From Gammaproteobacteria bacterium (GTDB lineage Bacteria; Pseudomonadota; Gammaproteobacteria; Steroidobacterales; GCA-2729495): a stretch of 64,000 bases of DNA. The position numbers were made by a program, and so were the translations under genes. Each line of letters opens with the position of its first letter. Position 1 is the stretch's first letter. Of this stretch, positions 50,623 through 58,550 are shown piece by piece. Below the pieces are notes generated by a model. That model was not told the DNA's origin, searched no databases, and saw nothing but the letters and a program-made list of their open reading frames with translations. The stretch covers positions 294,389-358,388 of the forward strand of contig JAAERX010000077.1 in assembly GCA_024229935.1 (NCBI GenBank), in the 5' to 3' direction.

Positions 50623-51492
50623 ATGGCGGTCACAGCTACATTGCCCGGTTTTGCTCTGGAACATCGTTCAGGGCTGGCGCTGTCCATACTGATTCACGGT
50701 TTGATACTGCTTGCCTTTAGCACCAGCCTGATCCTGTCACCCAAGGTACAACTACAACAATTAGCTATAGAAGCCGTTGTCGTTGATGAAGGCGCCATCA
50801 AACGAGCTGCAGATGCTGTTAAACGGAATAAAGAATTTGAGGCACAACAACAGCGTGAAAAAGAAGCGCGACAGACTCAACTCGAACAAGAACGGCGGGC
50901 GCTAGAGCAACGCAAGCAACAGGAATTAGTAGCCGCAGAAAAGCAGCAACGCCTGGATCAACAAAGACGGGCTGATAAAGCTCGCCAGCAGGCTGAAGCA
51001 GCACGTCAACAAGCTGAACGAGACCGTATAGAGAAACAGCAGGCCGAGGCCAAGCGGCGCTCTATAGAGGAACGCAAGCAGCGTGAAGCAAAGGCCAGAG
51101 CCGAAGCCGAACGACAACGTATGTTGGCTGAAGCTGAACGAGAGGAACGTGAGCGACGTGAGGCTGAAATGGCGCTAGCCATGCAGGCAGAAGAAGCCCT
51201 GCTGGCAGCAAGTCAATCCGGTGAAATGAGCCGCTATATTGCACTGATTCAGCAAAGAGTTGAGCGTAACTGGGTACGACCGGCATCTGCACAGCCAGGA
51301 CTGGAATGCGAGCTTGCTGTCAAACAGCTACCCGGTGGCGACGTTATAGACGTACGAACAGTACGTTGTAATGGTGATGATACGGTTAAACGCTCAATTG
51401 AAAATGCAGTACGCCGATCCTCACCCTTACCAATGCCAGAGAACAGGGTTTTATTTGATAGGAACTTGTCATTTGTCTTCAAACCCGATTAA
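50623..51492 (+). CDS. tolA: Tol-Pal system protein TolA
   Basis: Bridges the TolQR motor and the outer-membrane TolB/Pal, 289 residues. One membrane segment (about 18-38), a long alpha-helical domain II rich in Lys, Arg, Glu, Gln and Ala (about 58-190), and a compact C-terminal domain III with RYIALIQQRVERNWVRP and LPGGDVIDVRTVRCNG. Confidence 0.95.
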   Translation: MAVTATLPGFALEHRSGLALSILIHGLILLAFSTSLILSPKVQLQQLAIEAVVVDEGAIKRAADAVKRNKEFEAQQQREKEARQTQLEQERRALEQRKQQELVAAEKQQRLDQQRRADKARQQAEAARQQAERDRIEKQQAEAKRRSIEERKQREAKARAEAERQRMLAEAEREERERREAEMALAMQAEEALLAASQSGEMSRYIALIQQRVERNWVRPASAQPGLECELAVKQLPGGDVIDVRTVRCNGDDTVKRSIENAVRRSSPLPMPENRVLFDRNLSFVFKPD

Positions 51493-51526
51493 CTGCCCCG
51501 ATATGCGTAAACAAGGAGGTCTACGT

Positions 51527-52852
51527 GTGATTTTTGCTCGGTTTAATTTTATTAAGTTTGCCAGCCTGTGCCTAATCCTGTGCATGACAGCTGGCATACC
51601 CAGAGTTTCGCAAGCCGAATTACAGATACAGATAACCAAAGGACAGGGCGAAGCTATACCTATCGCCATTGTACCCTTTGGCTGGCTTGGTGAAGGAGAA
51701 CAACCTTACGATATTGCCTCAGTCGTTGCATCCGATCTGTCTCGCAGTGGTCGCTTTGCACCTATTGCAGAAGACGGTATGTTGCAAAAACCAACCACCG
51801 GTGCAGAAATTGACTTTGGTGACTGGCGCATCATTAATACTGAAGTCGTGATAGTTGGGCGTATGTCTAAACTGCCCGGCGGTGACTACAGTATTGAGTT
51901 TCGTGTTTTTGATGTCTTCCGGGGGGAGCAGTTACTGGGTTATCGCATCACCTCCAAACCTTCTGCTTTACGTGGCACAGCTCACCAGATCAGTGATCTC
52001 ATTTATGAAAAACTGACCGGTGTTCGTGGTGTTGCCTCAACGCGTATTGCCTATGTTAATGTCATCAAAGATCAAGGCAAGCAGGTTTACAAGCTCATTG
52101 TTGCTGATGCCGATGGTGAAAATGCCCGCACCATGCTGGAGTCCAAACAATCAATTATGTCGCCTTCATGGTCTCCAGATGGGCGCAAACTGGCCTATGT
52201 GTCCTTTGAAAATAATAAATCCGAGGTATACGTACAGGAAATCAAGAGCGGTGCACGGCGCAGGGCATCTGCACGTAAAGGCATTAATAGCGCACCCGCC
52301 TGGTCCCCGGATGGTAAGCAGCTCGCATTAACCTTATCCAAGGGTGATGGGAATCTTGAGATATATACACTTAACGTCTCTAACCAGGTACTTAAACGTC
52401 TAACCAACTGGCCCTCAATTGAAACCGAGCCGAGCTGGAGCAATGACGGAAAACAGATTTATTTCACATCTGATCGAAGTGGCGCACCACAGATCTATCA
52501 GATTGATGCACAAGGTGGACGGCCTGAACGTGTTACCTTTGAGGGCAGCTATAACGCACGTGCTCGGGTAGCCCCGGACAGTAAGCATATTGCCGTAGTG
52601 CATAACGACCGCGGTAACTATAGAATTGCCATTGTTGACGTGGAGCGCGCTTATACTCGGGTTCTTACGGATGGTATTTTGGATGAATCACCCAGTTTTG
52701 CCCCCAATGGGGAAACGCTGATTTATGCATCTAAAAATAGCGGACAAGGCGTACTGGCAACTGTCTCGGCAGACGGGCGATTTCAGCAGCGTATTGCTGC
52801 AGTCAACGGAGAAGTACGGGAACCGGCCTGGTCGCCATTCCCACGTAATTAA
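51527..52852 (+). CDS. tolB: Tol-Pal system beta-propeller protein TolB
   Basis: Periplasmic protein that binds Pal and TolA, 441 residues. I use the GTG at 51527: it is preceded by a strong AAGGAGGT with six bases between, whereas the frame opened by the ATG at 51503 places that Shine-Dalgarno inside the protein. A signal peptide (cleavage near SQA) is followed by the N-terminal domain and a six-bladed propeller with WSPDG/WSNDG repeats (MSPSWSPDGRKLAYVS, SAPAWSPDGKQLALT, TEPSWSNDGKQIYF). Confidence 0.95.
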   Translation: MIFARFNFIKFASLCLILCMTAGIPRVSQAELQIQITKGQGEAIPIAIVPFGWLGEGEQPYDIASVVASDLSRSGRFAPIAEDGMLQKPTTGAEIDFGDWRIINTEVVIVGRMSKLPGGDYSIEFRVFDVFRGEQLLGYRITSKPSALRGTAHQISDLIYEKLTGVRGVASTRIAYVNVIKDQGKQVYKLIVADADGENARTMLESKQSIMSPSWSPDGRKLAYVSFENNKSEVYVQEIKSGARRRASARKGINSAPAWSPDGKQLALTLSKGDGNLEIYTLNVSNQVLKRLTNWPSIETEPSWSNDGKQIYFTSDRSGAPQIYQIDAQGGRPERVTFEGSYNARARVAPDSKHIAVVHNDRGNYRIAIVDVERAYTRVLTDGILDESPSFAPNGETLIYASKNSGQGVLATVSADGRFQQRIAAVNGEVREPAWSPFPRN

Positions 52853-52906
52853 TCAATTTTTTTAACTAGTTTTGTAATGACGAATTTCACAAGTAAGGAG
52901 CAGGGC

Positions 52907-53428
52907 ATGAAAATTTGGAAACTGCTGATACCGTTTTGCGCAATGATTGTTGTTGGTTGTGCAAGCCAGAGCGGAACAGAAACAGAAACAGACGGTACAG
53001 GTGCAGCTGGTAGTGAGGGTGCTTCAACTTCTGGTGCGGACAGCGAGAGCGGTGGTTCAGCCACAGCACTTGATAGTGACCGTGAAGCCAACCTGATGGA
53101 TGCCACGATCATTTACTTTGACTTCGATTCATCTGATCTTGACAACCAATCCAGTGAACTTGCAAAACTGCATGGTGCTTATTTGGCAGAAAACCCAGGT
53201 GTCAAAGTACGCCTAGAAGGCCATGCTGATGAACGAGGTTCACGCGAATACAACCTTGGTTTGGGCGAACGCCGTGCCGCAAGCGTTAGATCCGTACTGC
53301 TGGTTCAGGGTGCATCAGCGTCACAGCTGTCTATTATCAGCTTTGGTGAAGAACGTCCGGCCAACACTGGCACAGGTGAATCTGCATGGGCTGAAAATCG
53401 CCGCGTAGAGATAGCCTACAGCAATTAG
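52907..53428 (+). CDS. pal: Peptidoglycan-associated lipoprotein Pal
   Basis: Outer-membrane lipoprotein that binds peptidoglycan, 173 residues from the ATG with AAGGAG eight bases upstream (the frame opens earlier at 52877). Lipobox VVGC at residues 14-17, a Ser/Thr/Gly/Glu-rich linker (about 20-55), and an OmpA-like domain with IYFDFDSSDL, LEGHADERGSREYNLGLGERRA and SFGEERPANTG. Confidence 0.97.
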   Translation: MKIWKLLIPFCAMIVVGCASQSGTETETDGTGAAGSEGASTSGADSESGGSATALDSDREANLMDATIIYFDFDSSDLDNQSSELAKLHGAYLAENPGVKVRLEGHADERGSREYNLGLGERRAASVRSVLLVQGASASQLSIISFGEERPANTGTGESAWAENRRVEIAYSN

Positions 53429-53461
53429 TCAGCCAGTAGGTTTATACACTCAGAACCACAC

Positions 53462-53502
53462 GATAGCTTGGGTGCATCCTGATGGGCGTCACCCAAGCTA
53501 TC
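53462..53502 (+). terminator. Strong terminator-like hairpin after pal
   Basis: Perfect 13-bp inverted repeat GATAGCTTGGGTG/CACCCAAGCTATC with a 15-nt loop, followed by TGTTTATAG. It separates pal from cpoB, so the latter may be expressed at lower level or from its own promoter. Confidence 0.8.
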
Positions 53503-53568
53503 TGTTTATAGATCGCTGACATCAGCTACTATTTTTACCTGCTATTGGTTTAACGTTTAAATCCTGAC

Positions 53569-54348
53569 GTGGATATAGAAATTATTGTGAGCACCCGTTG
53601 CAAAACATACTTAGCAGCAGTCCTGATACTTCCGGCCCTTATGATTACCGGGGCGGCCAATGCCCAGTCAACCAAGCAACGCATAACCCAGCTTGAGCAA
53701 CAGGTCGCCCGCATGGAACGCATCCTGGAGAATGGTCAGGAGGTACAAACAGACATGCTACTGCGCATCCAAGAACTCCAGAAAGAAAATCAGACACTGC
53801 GCAATGAAATAGAAACCTTGCAGTTTGAATCCAATCGTTCTGGCAGCAGACAACGGGAACTCTATATAGACCTGGATCAACGCTTGCAGGAAATTGAAGC
53901 AGGAGGTGCTGGTAACAACCCAGTGACAGGTTCGAGCCCCGGTGCCGCAGTAGCCGGCAACCCAAAAGATACAACTGCCTATCAAGCAGCATTCGATCAG
54001 CTCAAGCAAGCTAACTATGAAAAAGCCGGTGACGCATTTACCGCCTTTCTCAATGATTACCCCAATAGTCAATTACGGGACAATGCCCAATACTGGCTTG
54101 CAGAAACACACTACGTCTCCAAAAGTTTTCCTGCCGCGCTTGATGGTTTTCAGAAGGTGATCTCAGAGTATCCTGCTTCACGAAAAGTACCGGATGCATG
54201 GCTGAAAATTGGTTACTGCAACTATGAGCTAGAGCAATGGACCCCGGCACGACAGGCACTTACTACTTTAGTCACACAGTACCCGGAAACAACTGCCGCA
54301 CGTCTGGCCAAAGAGCGGCTGACATTAATGGATAGTAACGGCATCTAA
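53569..54348 (+). CDS. cpoB: Cell division coordinator CpoB (YbgF)
   Basis: Periplasmic protein that links Tol with peptidoglycan synthesis, 259 residues from a GTG (a second GTG at 53587 is possible). A signal peptide ends ANAQS; a coiled-coil trimerisation segment (about 35-105, QRITQLEQQVARMERIL) is followed by TPR-like repeats from residue 140 (YQAAFDQLKQANYEKAGDAF, YWLAETHYVSKSFPAALDGFQ). Separated from pal by the terminator hairpin. Confidence 0.92.
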   Translation: MDIEIIVSTRCKTYLAAVLILPALMITGAANAQSTKQRITQLEQQVARMERILENGQEVQTDMLLRIQELQKENQTLRNEIETLQFESNRSGSRQRELYIDLDQRLQEIEAGGAGNNPVTGSSPGAAVAGNPKDTTAYQAAFDQLKQANYEKAGDAFTAFLNDYPNSQLRDNAQYWLAETHYVSKSFPAALDGFQKVISEYPASRKVPDAWLKIGYCNYELEQWTPARQALTTLVTQYPETTAARLAKERLTLMDSNGI

Positions 54349-54363
54349 ACCAAATCTGGATTG

Positions 54364-54391
54364 AGGCCTGGTCAGGCCTTATTATTCTTTT
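54364..54391 (+). terminator. Rho-independent terminator after cpoB
   Basis: AGGCCTG-GT-CAGGCCT: effective stem AGGCC/GGCCT with a 6-nt loop, followed by a T-rich tail (TATTATTCTTTT). Confidence 0.75.
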
Positions 54392-54417
54392 AGCATAGCA
54401 AAGCATATTTCAGCCTG

Positions 54418-55098
54418 ATGAATCAGCAACCAACAGCCCGTGACAATCTTGCACCTGATGAACGCCTGCGCATTACTGAAATTTTTCACTCTATACAGGG
54501 TGAATCCCGTCCCAGTGGTTTTCCTACCGTTTTTGTACGTCTGACCGGCTGCCCATTACGTTGTGTCTATTGTGATACTGAATATGCCTTCCAGGGCGGA
54601 ACCTGGCACACTATTAAAACTATTATTCATGAAGTAGCTCAATACAATGCTCGCTATGTATGCGTCACCGGCGGGGAACCCCTGGCACAGGCAAATTGCG
54701 CACCTTTACTGACAGCACTTTGTGATCAGGGTTATGAGGTCTCCCTCGAAACCAGCGGTGCACTGGATATTACCTCCATAGATAAGCGTGTCACGGTGGT
54801 TATGGATATTAAAACACCGGCCTCCGGAGAAAATGGCCAAAACCGGCTTGATAATATTCCGCACCTTAAAAATAGCGATCAGGTGAAGTTTGTAATAGCC
54901 GACCGTGCTGATTACGAGTGGTCTAAACAGTTTTGTAGAGCGCACAAGCTTATACATCTCTGTAGCGTATTGTTTTCACCTATACAGGGGTACTTAGAAC
55001 CACGGGAACTGGCAGAATGGATTCTTGAGGATCAGCTCAGAGTAAGATTCCAGGTGCAACTGCATAAATACCTCTGGGGCAACGAGCCTGGTCATTAA
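54418..55098 (+). CDS. queE: 7-carboxy-7-deazaguanine synthase QueE
   Basis: Radical SAM enzyme of queuosine/preQ0 synthesis, 226 residues. The compact CxxxCxxC variant is visible in [17 protein letters not shown] near residues 45-58, with the family motifs [19 protein letters not shown] and VTGGEPLAQ. Pairs with queC, 14 bp downstream; queD and queF are not in the window. Confidence 0.94.
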   Translation: MNQQPTARDNLAPDERLRITEIFHSIQGESRPSGFPTVFVRLTGCPLRCVYCDTEYAFQGGTWHTIKTIIHEVAQYNARYVCVTGGEPLAQANCAPLLTALCDQGYEVSLETSGALDITSIDKRVTVVMDIKTPASGENGQNRLDNIPHLKNSDQVKFVIADRADYEWSKQFCRAHKLIHLCSVLFSPIQGYLEPRELAEWILEDQLRVRFQVQLHKYLWGNEPGH

Positions 55099-55112
55099 TT
55101 AAGGCGCTGTAT

Positions 55113-55790
55113 ATGTCACGTAGTGTTATTTTACTTTCAGGCGGCATGGACTCCGCTACCGTACTCAGCATTGCACAAGATGCTGGAGAAGAGTGCTATG
55201 CACTCAGTTTTGCTTATGGCCAGAAGCACGATGCAGAACTCGATGCAGCCCGAAGTATTGCCGCACAAATGGGCACACATGAACACAGAGTTATCAGCAT
55301 TGATCTGGGCCAGCTGGGTGGTTCTGCACTCACTGATGCGTCCATTGAGGTTCCGGAAGCAGGAGGAGAGGGCATCCCCACCACTTATGTACCTGCCCGC
55401 AACACCGTATTCCTGTCATTGGGGCTTGCCTGGGCCGAGGTTCTGGAAGCAGATGCTATCTATGCTGGGGTTAATGCCATTGATTACTCAGGCTACCCGG
55501 ATTGCCGACCTGAATACATAGCAGCCTTTCAATCCATGACAAACCTCGCTACCAAGCGCACATCAGAGGGTAAGACACTTGATATCCGTACACCACTTAT
55601 CAACTTGAGCAAGAGTGAGATCGTCCAACTGGGCGCATCTTTGGGGGTTGACTTCAGCCTGACCGTCTCATGTTACAGCGCTGATACAACGGGTGCAGCC
55701 TGTGGTGAATGCGATGCCTGTAAATTACGCAGTGATGGTTTTGCTAAAGCAGGTATTGCAGATCCAACTCGATATCAGGAAAAGGCCTGA
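55113..55790 (+). CDS. queC: 7-cyano-7-deazaguanine synthase QueC
   Basis: Converts CDG to preQ0, an ATP-dependent ligase of the PP-loop family, 225 residues. PP-loop [11 protein letters not shown] at residues 5-15, [14 protein letters not shown], and the C-terminal zinc cysteines [17 protein letters not shown] near residue 195. Last gene before tRNA-Lys. Confidence 0.95.
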   Translation: MSRSVILLSGGMDSATVLSIAQDAGEECYALSFAYGQKHDAELDAARSIAAQMGTHEHRVISIDLGQLGGSALTDASIEVPEAGGEGIPTTYVPARNTVFLSLGLAWAEVLEADAIYAGVNAIDYSGYPDCRPEYIAAFQSMTNLATKRTSEGKTLDIRTPLINLSKSEIVQLGASLGVDFSLTVSCYSADTTGAACGECDACKLRSDGFAKAGIADPTRYQEKA

Positions 55791-55807
55791 GGAAAGCAAA
55801 TAGTATT

Positions 55808-55835
55808 TTGTCATTCCGTACAGTTACGGTAAGAT
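55808..55835 (+). promoter_or_regulatory. Promoter of tRNA-Lys
   Basis: TTGTCA (55808-55813), 16-bp spacer, TAAGAT (55830-55835), followed by a GC-rich discriminator (GCGCGCG) of the kind seen at stable-RNA promoters under stringent control. The tRNA begins 38 bp after the -10 element. Confidence 0.65.
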
Positions 55836-55873
55836 GCGCGCGCAGCCAGTCTTCCTGGCAGCAATCCTTTGCG

Positions 55874-55948
55874 GGGGGTATAGCTCAGCGGTAGAGCACC
55901 GGCCTTTTAAGCCGATGGTCCCAGGTTCAAATCCTGGTGCCCCCACCA
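55874..55948 (+). tRNA. tRNA-Lys(TTT)
   Basis: Seventy-five bases with encoded CCA. Acceptor GGGGGTA pairs with TGCCCCC (one U-G), discriminator A. The anticodon loop CTTTTAA lies between CCGGC and GCCGA (first pair of the stem is C-A), anticodon TTT. T-arm CCAGG/CCTGG around TTCAAAT. Its 3' half is duplicated at 58967; this intact copy is the one expected to function. Confidence 0.96.
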
Positions 55949-55992
55949 TTATTCCTTCATTTATCAATCTATTATGATGGTGCTATTTTCTC
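55902..55992 (+). repeat. Left direct repeat (attL-like), tRNA-Lys 3' half plus flank
   Basis: 74 bp (55902-55975) are identical to 58967-59040, and the next 17 bp carry three mismatches. The identity starts inside the anticodon stem, covers the tRNA 3' half and CCA, and continues past the gene. This is the usual form of the crossover region of tRNA-targeted integration. Confidence 0.85.
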
Positions 55993-56078
55993 GCCCATCA
56001 TAGATACCTGAATAACTTTCTAAAGGAAGGATGGTGAACTGTGTATTTGGAACTGGGAACCTTGAATTTGGTACTTTG

Positions 56079-56105
56079 AATGTACTACGCACTACGTAGT
56101 ACATT
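56079..56105. repeat. Perfect 11-bp inverted repeat
   Basis: AATGTACTACG, 5-nt loop CACTA, CGTAGTACATT. No T-tract follows. Sits in the element close to the left att-like repeat, preceded by low-complexity DNA with repeated TTGAA/GGTAC words. Could be a recombinase or replication-protein site, or part of a dispersed repeat. Confidence 0.55.
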
Positions 56106-56147
56106 TAGATGCAAAGTTAGTCTTACTTAGGGGGCATCTGTTATGTG

Positions 56148-56171
56148 TACCTGTACCTGTACCTGTACCTG
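56148..56171 (+). repeat. Tandem hexamer (TACCTG)x4
   Basis: Four exact tandem copies of TACCTG, flanked by GTG and CACC. Lies outside any gene I can support. Such short repeats can vary in copy number. Confidence 0.8.
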
Positions 56172-56263
56172 CACCACACCAAACTAACAATTCATCCCCA
56201 CAAAGCCCCAACCACCCTTATGCTTGGGGTTATTGGGGTTGTGTGAATTCTATGCATATAAAG

Positions 56264-56305
56264 CTAACTCATTAGCAGCAAAGCTAAAGAAATTAGTTTT
56301 TTCAT
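56264..56305 (-). pseudogene. Signal-peptide start of a truncated gene (remnant A)
   Basis: ATG at 56305 (leftward) encodes MKKLISLALLLMS and then a stop. The hydrophobic core and the preceding leader copy A are like those of the neighbouring secreted-protein genes, so this appears to be the 5' end of a lost gene. Too short to be assigned to any family. Confidence 0.5.
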
Positions 56306-56313
56306 GATTGATT

Positions 56314-56385
56314 CCCCTGGTTAGTTATCTGCTGATCTTACGCCTCAGGGCTTAATTCAGAGTCATTCAAACTGGTGAGGTATAC
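56314..56385 (-). repeat. Leader module, copy A
   Basis: 72 bp upstream of remnant A. Read leftward it shares with copies B (57485-57559) and C (58479-58550) the blocks TCACC, TTTTGA-type, GCTGAAT-type, CAGG or GAGG, TTAGC- or TCAGC-type, GATAACTAA and ACAGGGGAA-type, in the same order and spacing. It contains no coding frame. It lies on the opposite strand to the gene beginning at 56429. Confidence 0.6.
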
Positions 56386-56428
56386 TTACTATTGCGGTGA
56401 TACTATTTGGCTTTTGGGGAAATATTTG

Positions 56429-56905
56429 ATGAGTGAAGGCAATGCTGATGACAATATTGGTTGCCTGATAGTTTTGCTAATAGGTATGGTGCTGATTTGG
56501 TGGTGGGAACCCTGGTCAATTTTCTGGGACAACGAAACCACCGCCTACTTTGAAAGCTACAATACGTGCCCAGGAGAGGCTCGTCTCCTCCCCGAGACGT
56601 ACCCAGGAGAGCTCAGCTATTTCCTCGAGATGGGGCCCAGATCTTACAGCCTCGAGAAATGGGAAATTCGTGTGTTCCCCGGAACCCTCACCATTTCAAC
56701 GATGACAGCAAATGGCCCAAAGACCTACCAAAACTGTGAAATATTCGATGCAGATAACTGGTCTTGTGGTGATTACCTATTGAAGGATGGCAAACTAGCA
56801 TTCCGCTGGCCCAGTAAAGCATGTGGGCTTGTAATTAATCCACTTTACAAGCCTGTTTGGTGGTATCGACGTGGGCTTGAATGGCTTGATGAGTCGAAGA
56901 GTTGA
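56429..56905 (+). CDS. Membrane-anchored protein of unknown function in the tRNA-Lys element
   Basis: 158 residues from the ATG with GGGGAAA about seven bases upstream; the frame itself opens at a GTG at 56375. One N-terminal membrane segment (about 10-27, GCLIVLLIGMVLIWWW) precedes a soluble domain with five cysteines and many Trp/Tyr residues (TCPGEARLLP, WEIRVFPGTLTI, NCEIFDADNWSCGDYLL). Not recognised. Runs in the opposite direction to its element neighbours. Confidence 0.6.
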   Translation: MSEGNADDNIGCLIVLLIGMVLIWWWEPWSIFWDNETTAYFESYNTCPGEARLLPETYPGELSYFLEMGPRSYSLEKWEIRVFPGTLTISTMTANGPKTYQNCEIFDADNWSCGDYLLKDGKLAFRWPSKACGLVINPLYKPVWWYRRGLEWLDESKS

Positions 56906-56957
56906 AATTAGGCGACCACACCCCTCCGCCTAAACCAACCCAGCAAACCTTCCCTTT

Positions 56958-57476
56958 CTAATCCACTGAGACTTCGGCGCTATCATTTTTTGATTTGCTA
57001 CCATGATCGCTGATAGTAAGCCCTTTGTCTCGTTCTAGCGCGGTTACAAGCGTTTCGTAAAGCGATTCCATTACTTTGGATCGTTCCTTGTTGTTGAAAA
57101 TGTCTCCCTTCTTTTGAGAGGTAATGCTCGCTCCGGTTTTTCCGGTAACAGCATCATCAAAAGAGACAGTTACAAGGCTTTGTGCACCATTAGCAACAAG
57201 GGAAAGTCGTGCGAATAGGGTTCTTTTCTGCGCAGCTTCATCAATCGTAAGAAACTCCTTATCGCCGATCACTTTCATGTTGTAGCGTGACATGAGATTT
57301 CCAAACTCTACATCCAGTCCGTAAAGCGCGGTAGCTGTATTCTCTCCGTCAGGCTTGGAAATAATAATGTAATCATAATTGGCGAAGCTGAAACCACTAG
57401 AATAGACCATTCTGTTGGGCGTTGAGCAAGCGGCGAATAACACTGCAATAAGTAGCACAATAGTAATTTTTCCCAA
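56958..57476 (-). CDS. Putative lipoprotein in the tRNA-Lys element
   Basis: 172 residues, TTG start. A signal peptide ends in the lipobox FAAC (Cys17), followed by STPNRMVYSSGFSFANYDYIIISKPD. The rest is a mixed alpha/beta domain and ends in a charged tail (HGSKSKNDSAEVSVD). Leader copy B lies 8-80 bp upstream and AGGTAGAG precedes the start. The family is unknown; other lipoproteins of this size (DUF4136-like) share the STPNRM...Y-type opening only loosely. Confidence 0.7.
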   Translation of the reverse strand: MGKITIVLLIAVLFAACSTPNRMVYSSGFSFANYDYIIISKPDGENTATALYGLDVEFGNLMSRYNMKVIGDKEFLTIDEAAQKRTLFARLSLVANGAQSLVTVSFDDAVTGKTGASITSQKKGDIFNNKERSKVMESLYETLVTALERDKGLTISDHGSKSKNDSAEVSVD

Positions 57477-57484
57477 AATAATCT

Positions 57485-57559
57485 CTACCTGTATTAGTTA
57501 TCAGCTAATCCTACTCCTGAGGCAGCAATTCAGCATCGTCAAAACAGGTGATACATACC
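57485..57559 (-). repeat. Leader module, copy B
   Basis: About 75 bp upstream of the lipoprotein gene at 56958-57476. Read leftward it contains the blocks shared with copies A and C (TATCACC, GTTTTGA, GATGCTGAAT, CAGGAGTA, GATTAGC, GATAACTAATACAGG). The module ends about 9 bp before the start codon, in the position of a promoter or 5' UTR. Confidence 0.7.
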
Positions 57560-57759
57560 TATTTGTTGCTCGTTATGTAGCCAATTTGGGTGGTTTGTGG
57601 GGCGGGAAGGGACGATCTTGGGTTAGGTAGGGGTAGGCCTGGTTGAGACCTACAGCTTTTTTCGTTTCCTTACCGAGCCGCCTCACAATTTTGTATGACC
57701 GCAGTATAAGCAGGGGGGGTATAAGAAATTTATTTTATTTTTCTGGCGCTATCAAACCG

Positions 57760-58437
57760 TTAGTCAGGCTTCCACTCGCGAGCCAGCTTCTGCGCTTCGG
57801 CAATTTGAGCCGCCGTCATTTTTGTAGCGGCTCTATCGCGGTTGGACACGGATCCTGCGGAACCAGACGCGGCAGCGAGATTGAACCATTTATGCGCTTG
57901 TACGTAGTCTTGTGGCACACCTTGACCCTCAGCGTACATAGCGCCGAGGCTGTTTTTAGCATTCAAGTCGCCTTGCTTGGCAGCCAATCGATACCATTTA
58001 ACTGTCTCCTCGTAGTCTTGTGTTACAACTCGACCCTCAGCGTACAGAAAGCCGAGGTTTTTTTGAGCCGCCACGGCGCCTTGCTCGGCAGCCAATCGAT
58101 ACCATTTAAGTGCCTCCTCGTAGTCTTGTGGCACACCTTGACCCTCAAGGTACATAACGCCGAGGTTGGTTTGAGCAGACGCTAAACCTTGCTCGGCAGC
58201 CAATCGATACCATTTAACTGCCTCCACGTGGTCTTGTGGCACACCTTGACCGTTAGCGTACAGCCAGCCGAGGTTGTATTGAGCAGACGCGTCGCCCTGA
58301 TCGGCACTTTTACGTGCCTCATCGTAGTCTTGTGGCACACCCTTGCCGTAGAAGAGAACAGCAGCAATCGACAGTAGGCTCAAAATTGCTATCGCAAATA
58401 TAGTCTGAATCAAGACTCGCAAGGTTCCACCCCCCAC
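57760..58437 (-). CDS. Sel1-repeat (SLR) protein with N-terminal membrane segment
   Basis: 225 residues if the GTG at 58437 is used. One membrane/signal segment (about 8-30) is followed by five Sel1-type repeats of 36 residues with the motifs ADQGDASAQYNLGWLYANG, GQGVPQDHVEAVKWYRLAAEQG and so on, then a tail ending in LAREWKPD. Sel1 repeats bind proteins; many are secreted or periplasmic. The first repeat lacks its N-terminal half, and a C6 run at 58430-58435 separates this frame from the ATG at 58472: one extra G on the coding strand would fuse that signal peptide with it. DNA repeats are about 108 bp. Confidence 0.75.
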   Translation of the reverse strand: MGGGTLRVLIQTIFAIAILSLLSIAAVLFYGKGVPQDYDEARKSADQGDASAQYNLGWLYANGQGVPQDHVEAVKWYRLAAEQGLASAQTNLGVMYLEGQGVPQDYEEALKWYRLAAEQGAVAAQKNLGFLYAEGRVVTQDYEETVKWYRLAAKQGDLNAKNSLGAMYAEGQGVPQDYVQAHKWFNLAAASGSAGSVSNRDRAATKMTAAQIAEAQKLAREWKPD

Positions 58438-58472
58438 CCAAGCAACAGAACTGCTGTGATTAAATTCTTCAT
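58410..58472 (-). pseudogene. Alternative signal-peptide start overlapping the Sel1 gene (remnant C)
   Basis: Leftward ATG at 58472, preceded by CAGGGGAAA of leader copy C, encodes MKNLITAVLLLGWG and runs to a stop at 58410. It is out of frame with the Sel1 frame by one base. Its first codons resemble those of the gene at 59469-59702 (MKNLIAAILLHG), so the true start of the Sel1 gene may be here with a frameshift in the C6 run. Confidence 0.5.
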
Positions 58473-58478
58473 GACTTT

Positions 58479-58550
58479 CCCCTGTATTAGTTTCCGCTAA
58501 TTTTACTCCTGGGGCATCATATCAGCATCATCAAAAGGGGTGATATATAC
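58479..58550 (-). repeat. Leader module, copy C
   Basis: 72 bp just upstream of the ATG at 58472. Shares with A and B the ordered blocks (TATCACC, CTTTTGATGATGCTGA, CAGGAGTAAAATTAGC, AACTAATACAGGGGAA). A second short similarity to the distal part of copy A (ACTAATGAGATACGCTTACTTA-like) occurs near 58560. Confidence 0.65.

Larger units (their letters stand above)
55993..56428. other. Left part of the tRNA-Lys element, no intact gene
   Basis: 436 bp. It contains a Gly/Asn-rich-frame-free stretch with a low-complexity TTGAATTTGGTACTTTGAATG run, a perfect 11-bp inverted repeat AATGTACTACG/CGTAGTACATT with a 5-nt loop (56079-56105), four tandem copies of TACCTG (56148-56171), the remnant start at 56264-56305 and leader copy A (56314-56385). 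The gene at 56429 begins after that leader. Confidence 0.45.

Noticed and set aside
56148..56171. Hexamer array as a CRISPR
   Set aside because: Four 6-bp tandem units without spacers; no Cas genes in the window.
57643..58185. Long plus-strand frame of 180 codons over the Sel1 region
   Set aside because: It is the antisense of the repeated Sel1 gene; its regular repeats mirror that gene's 108-bp units and it has no start signal.
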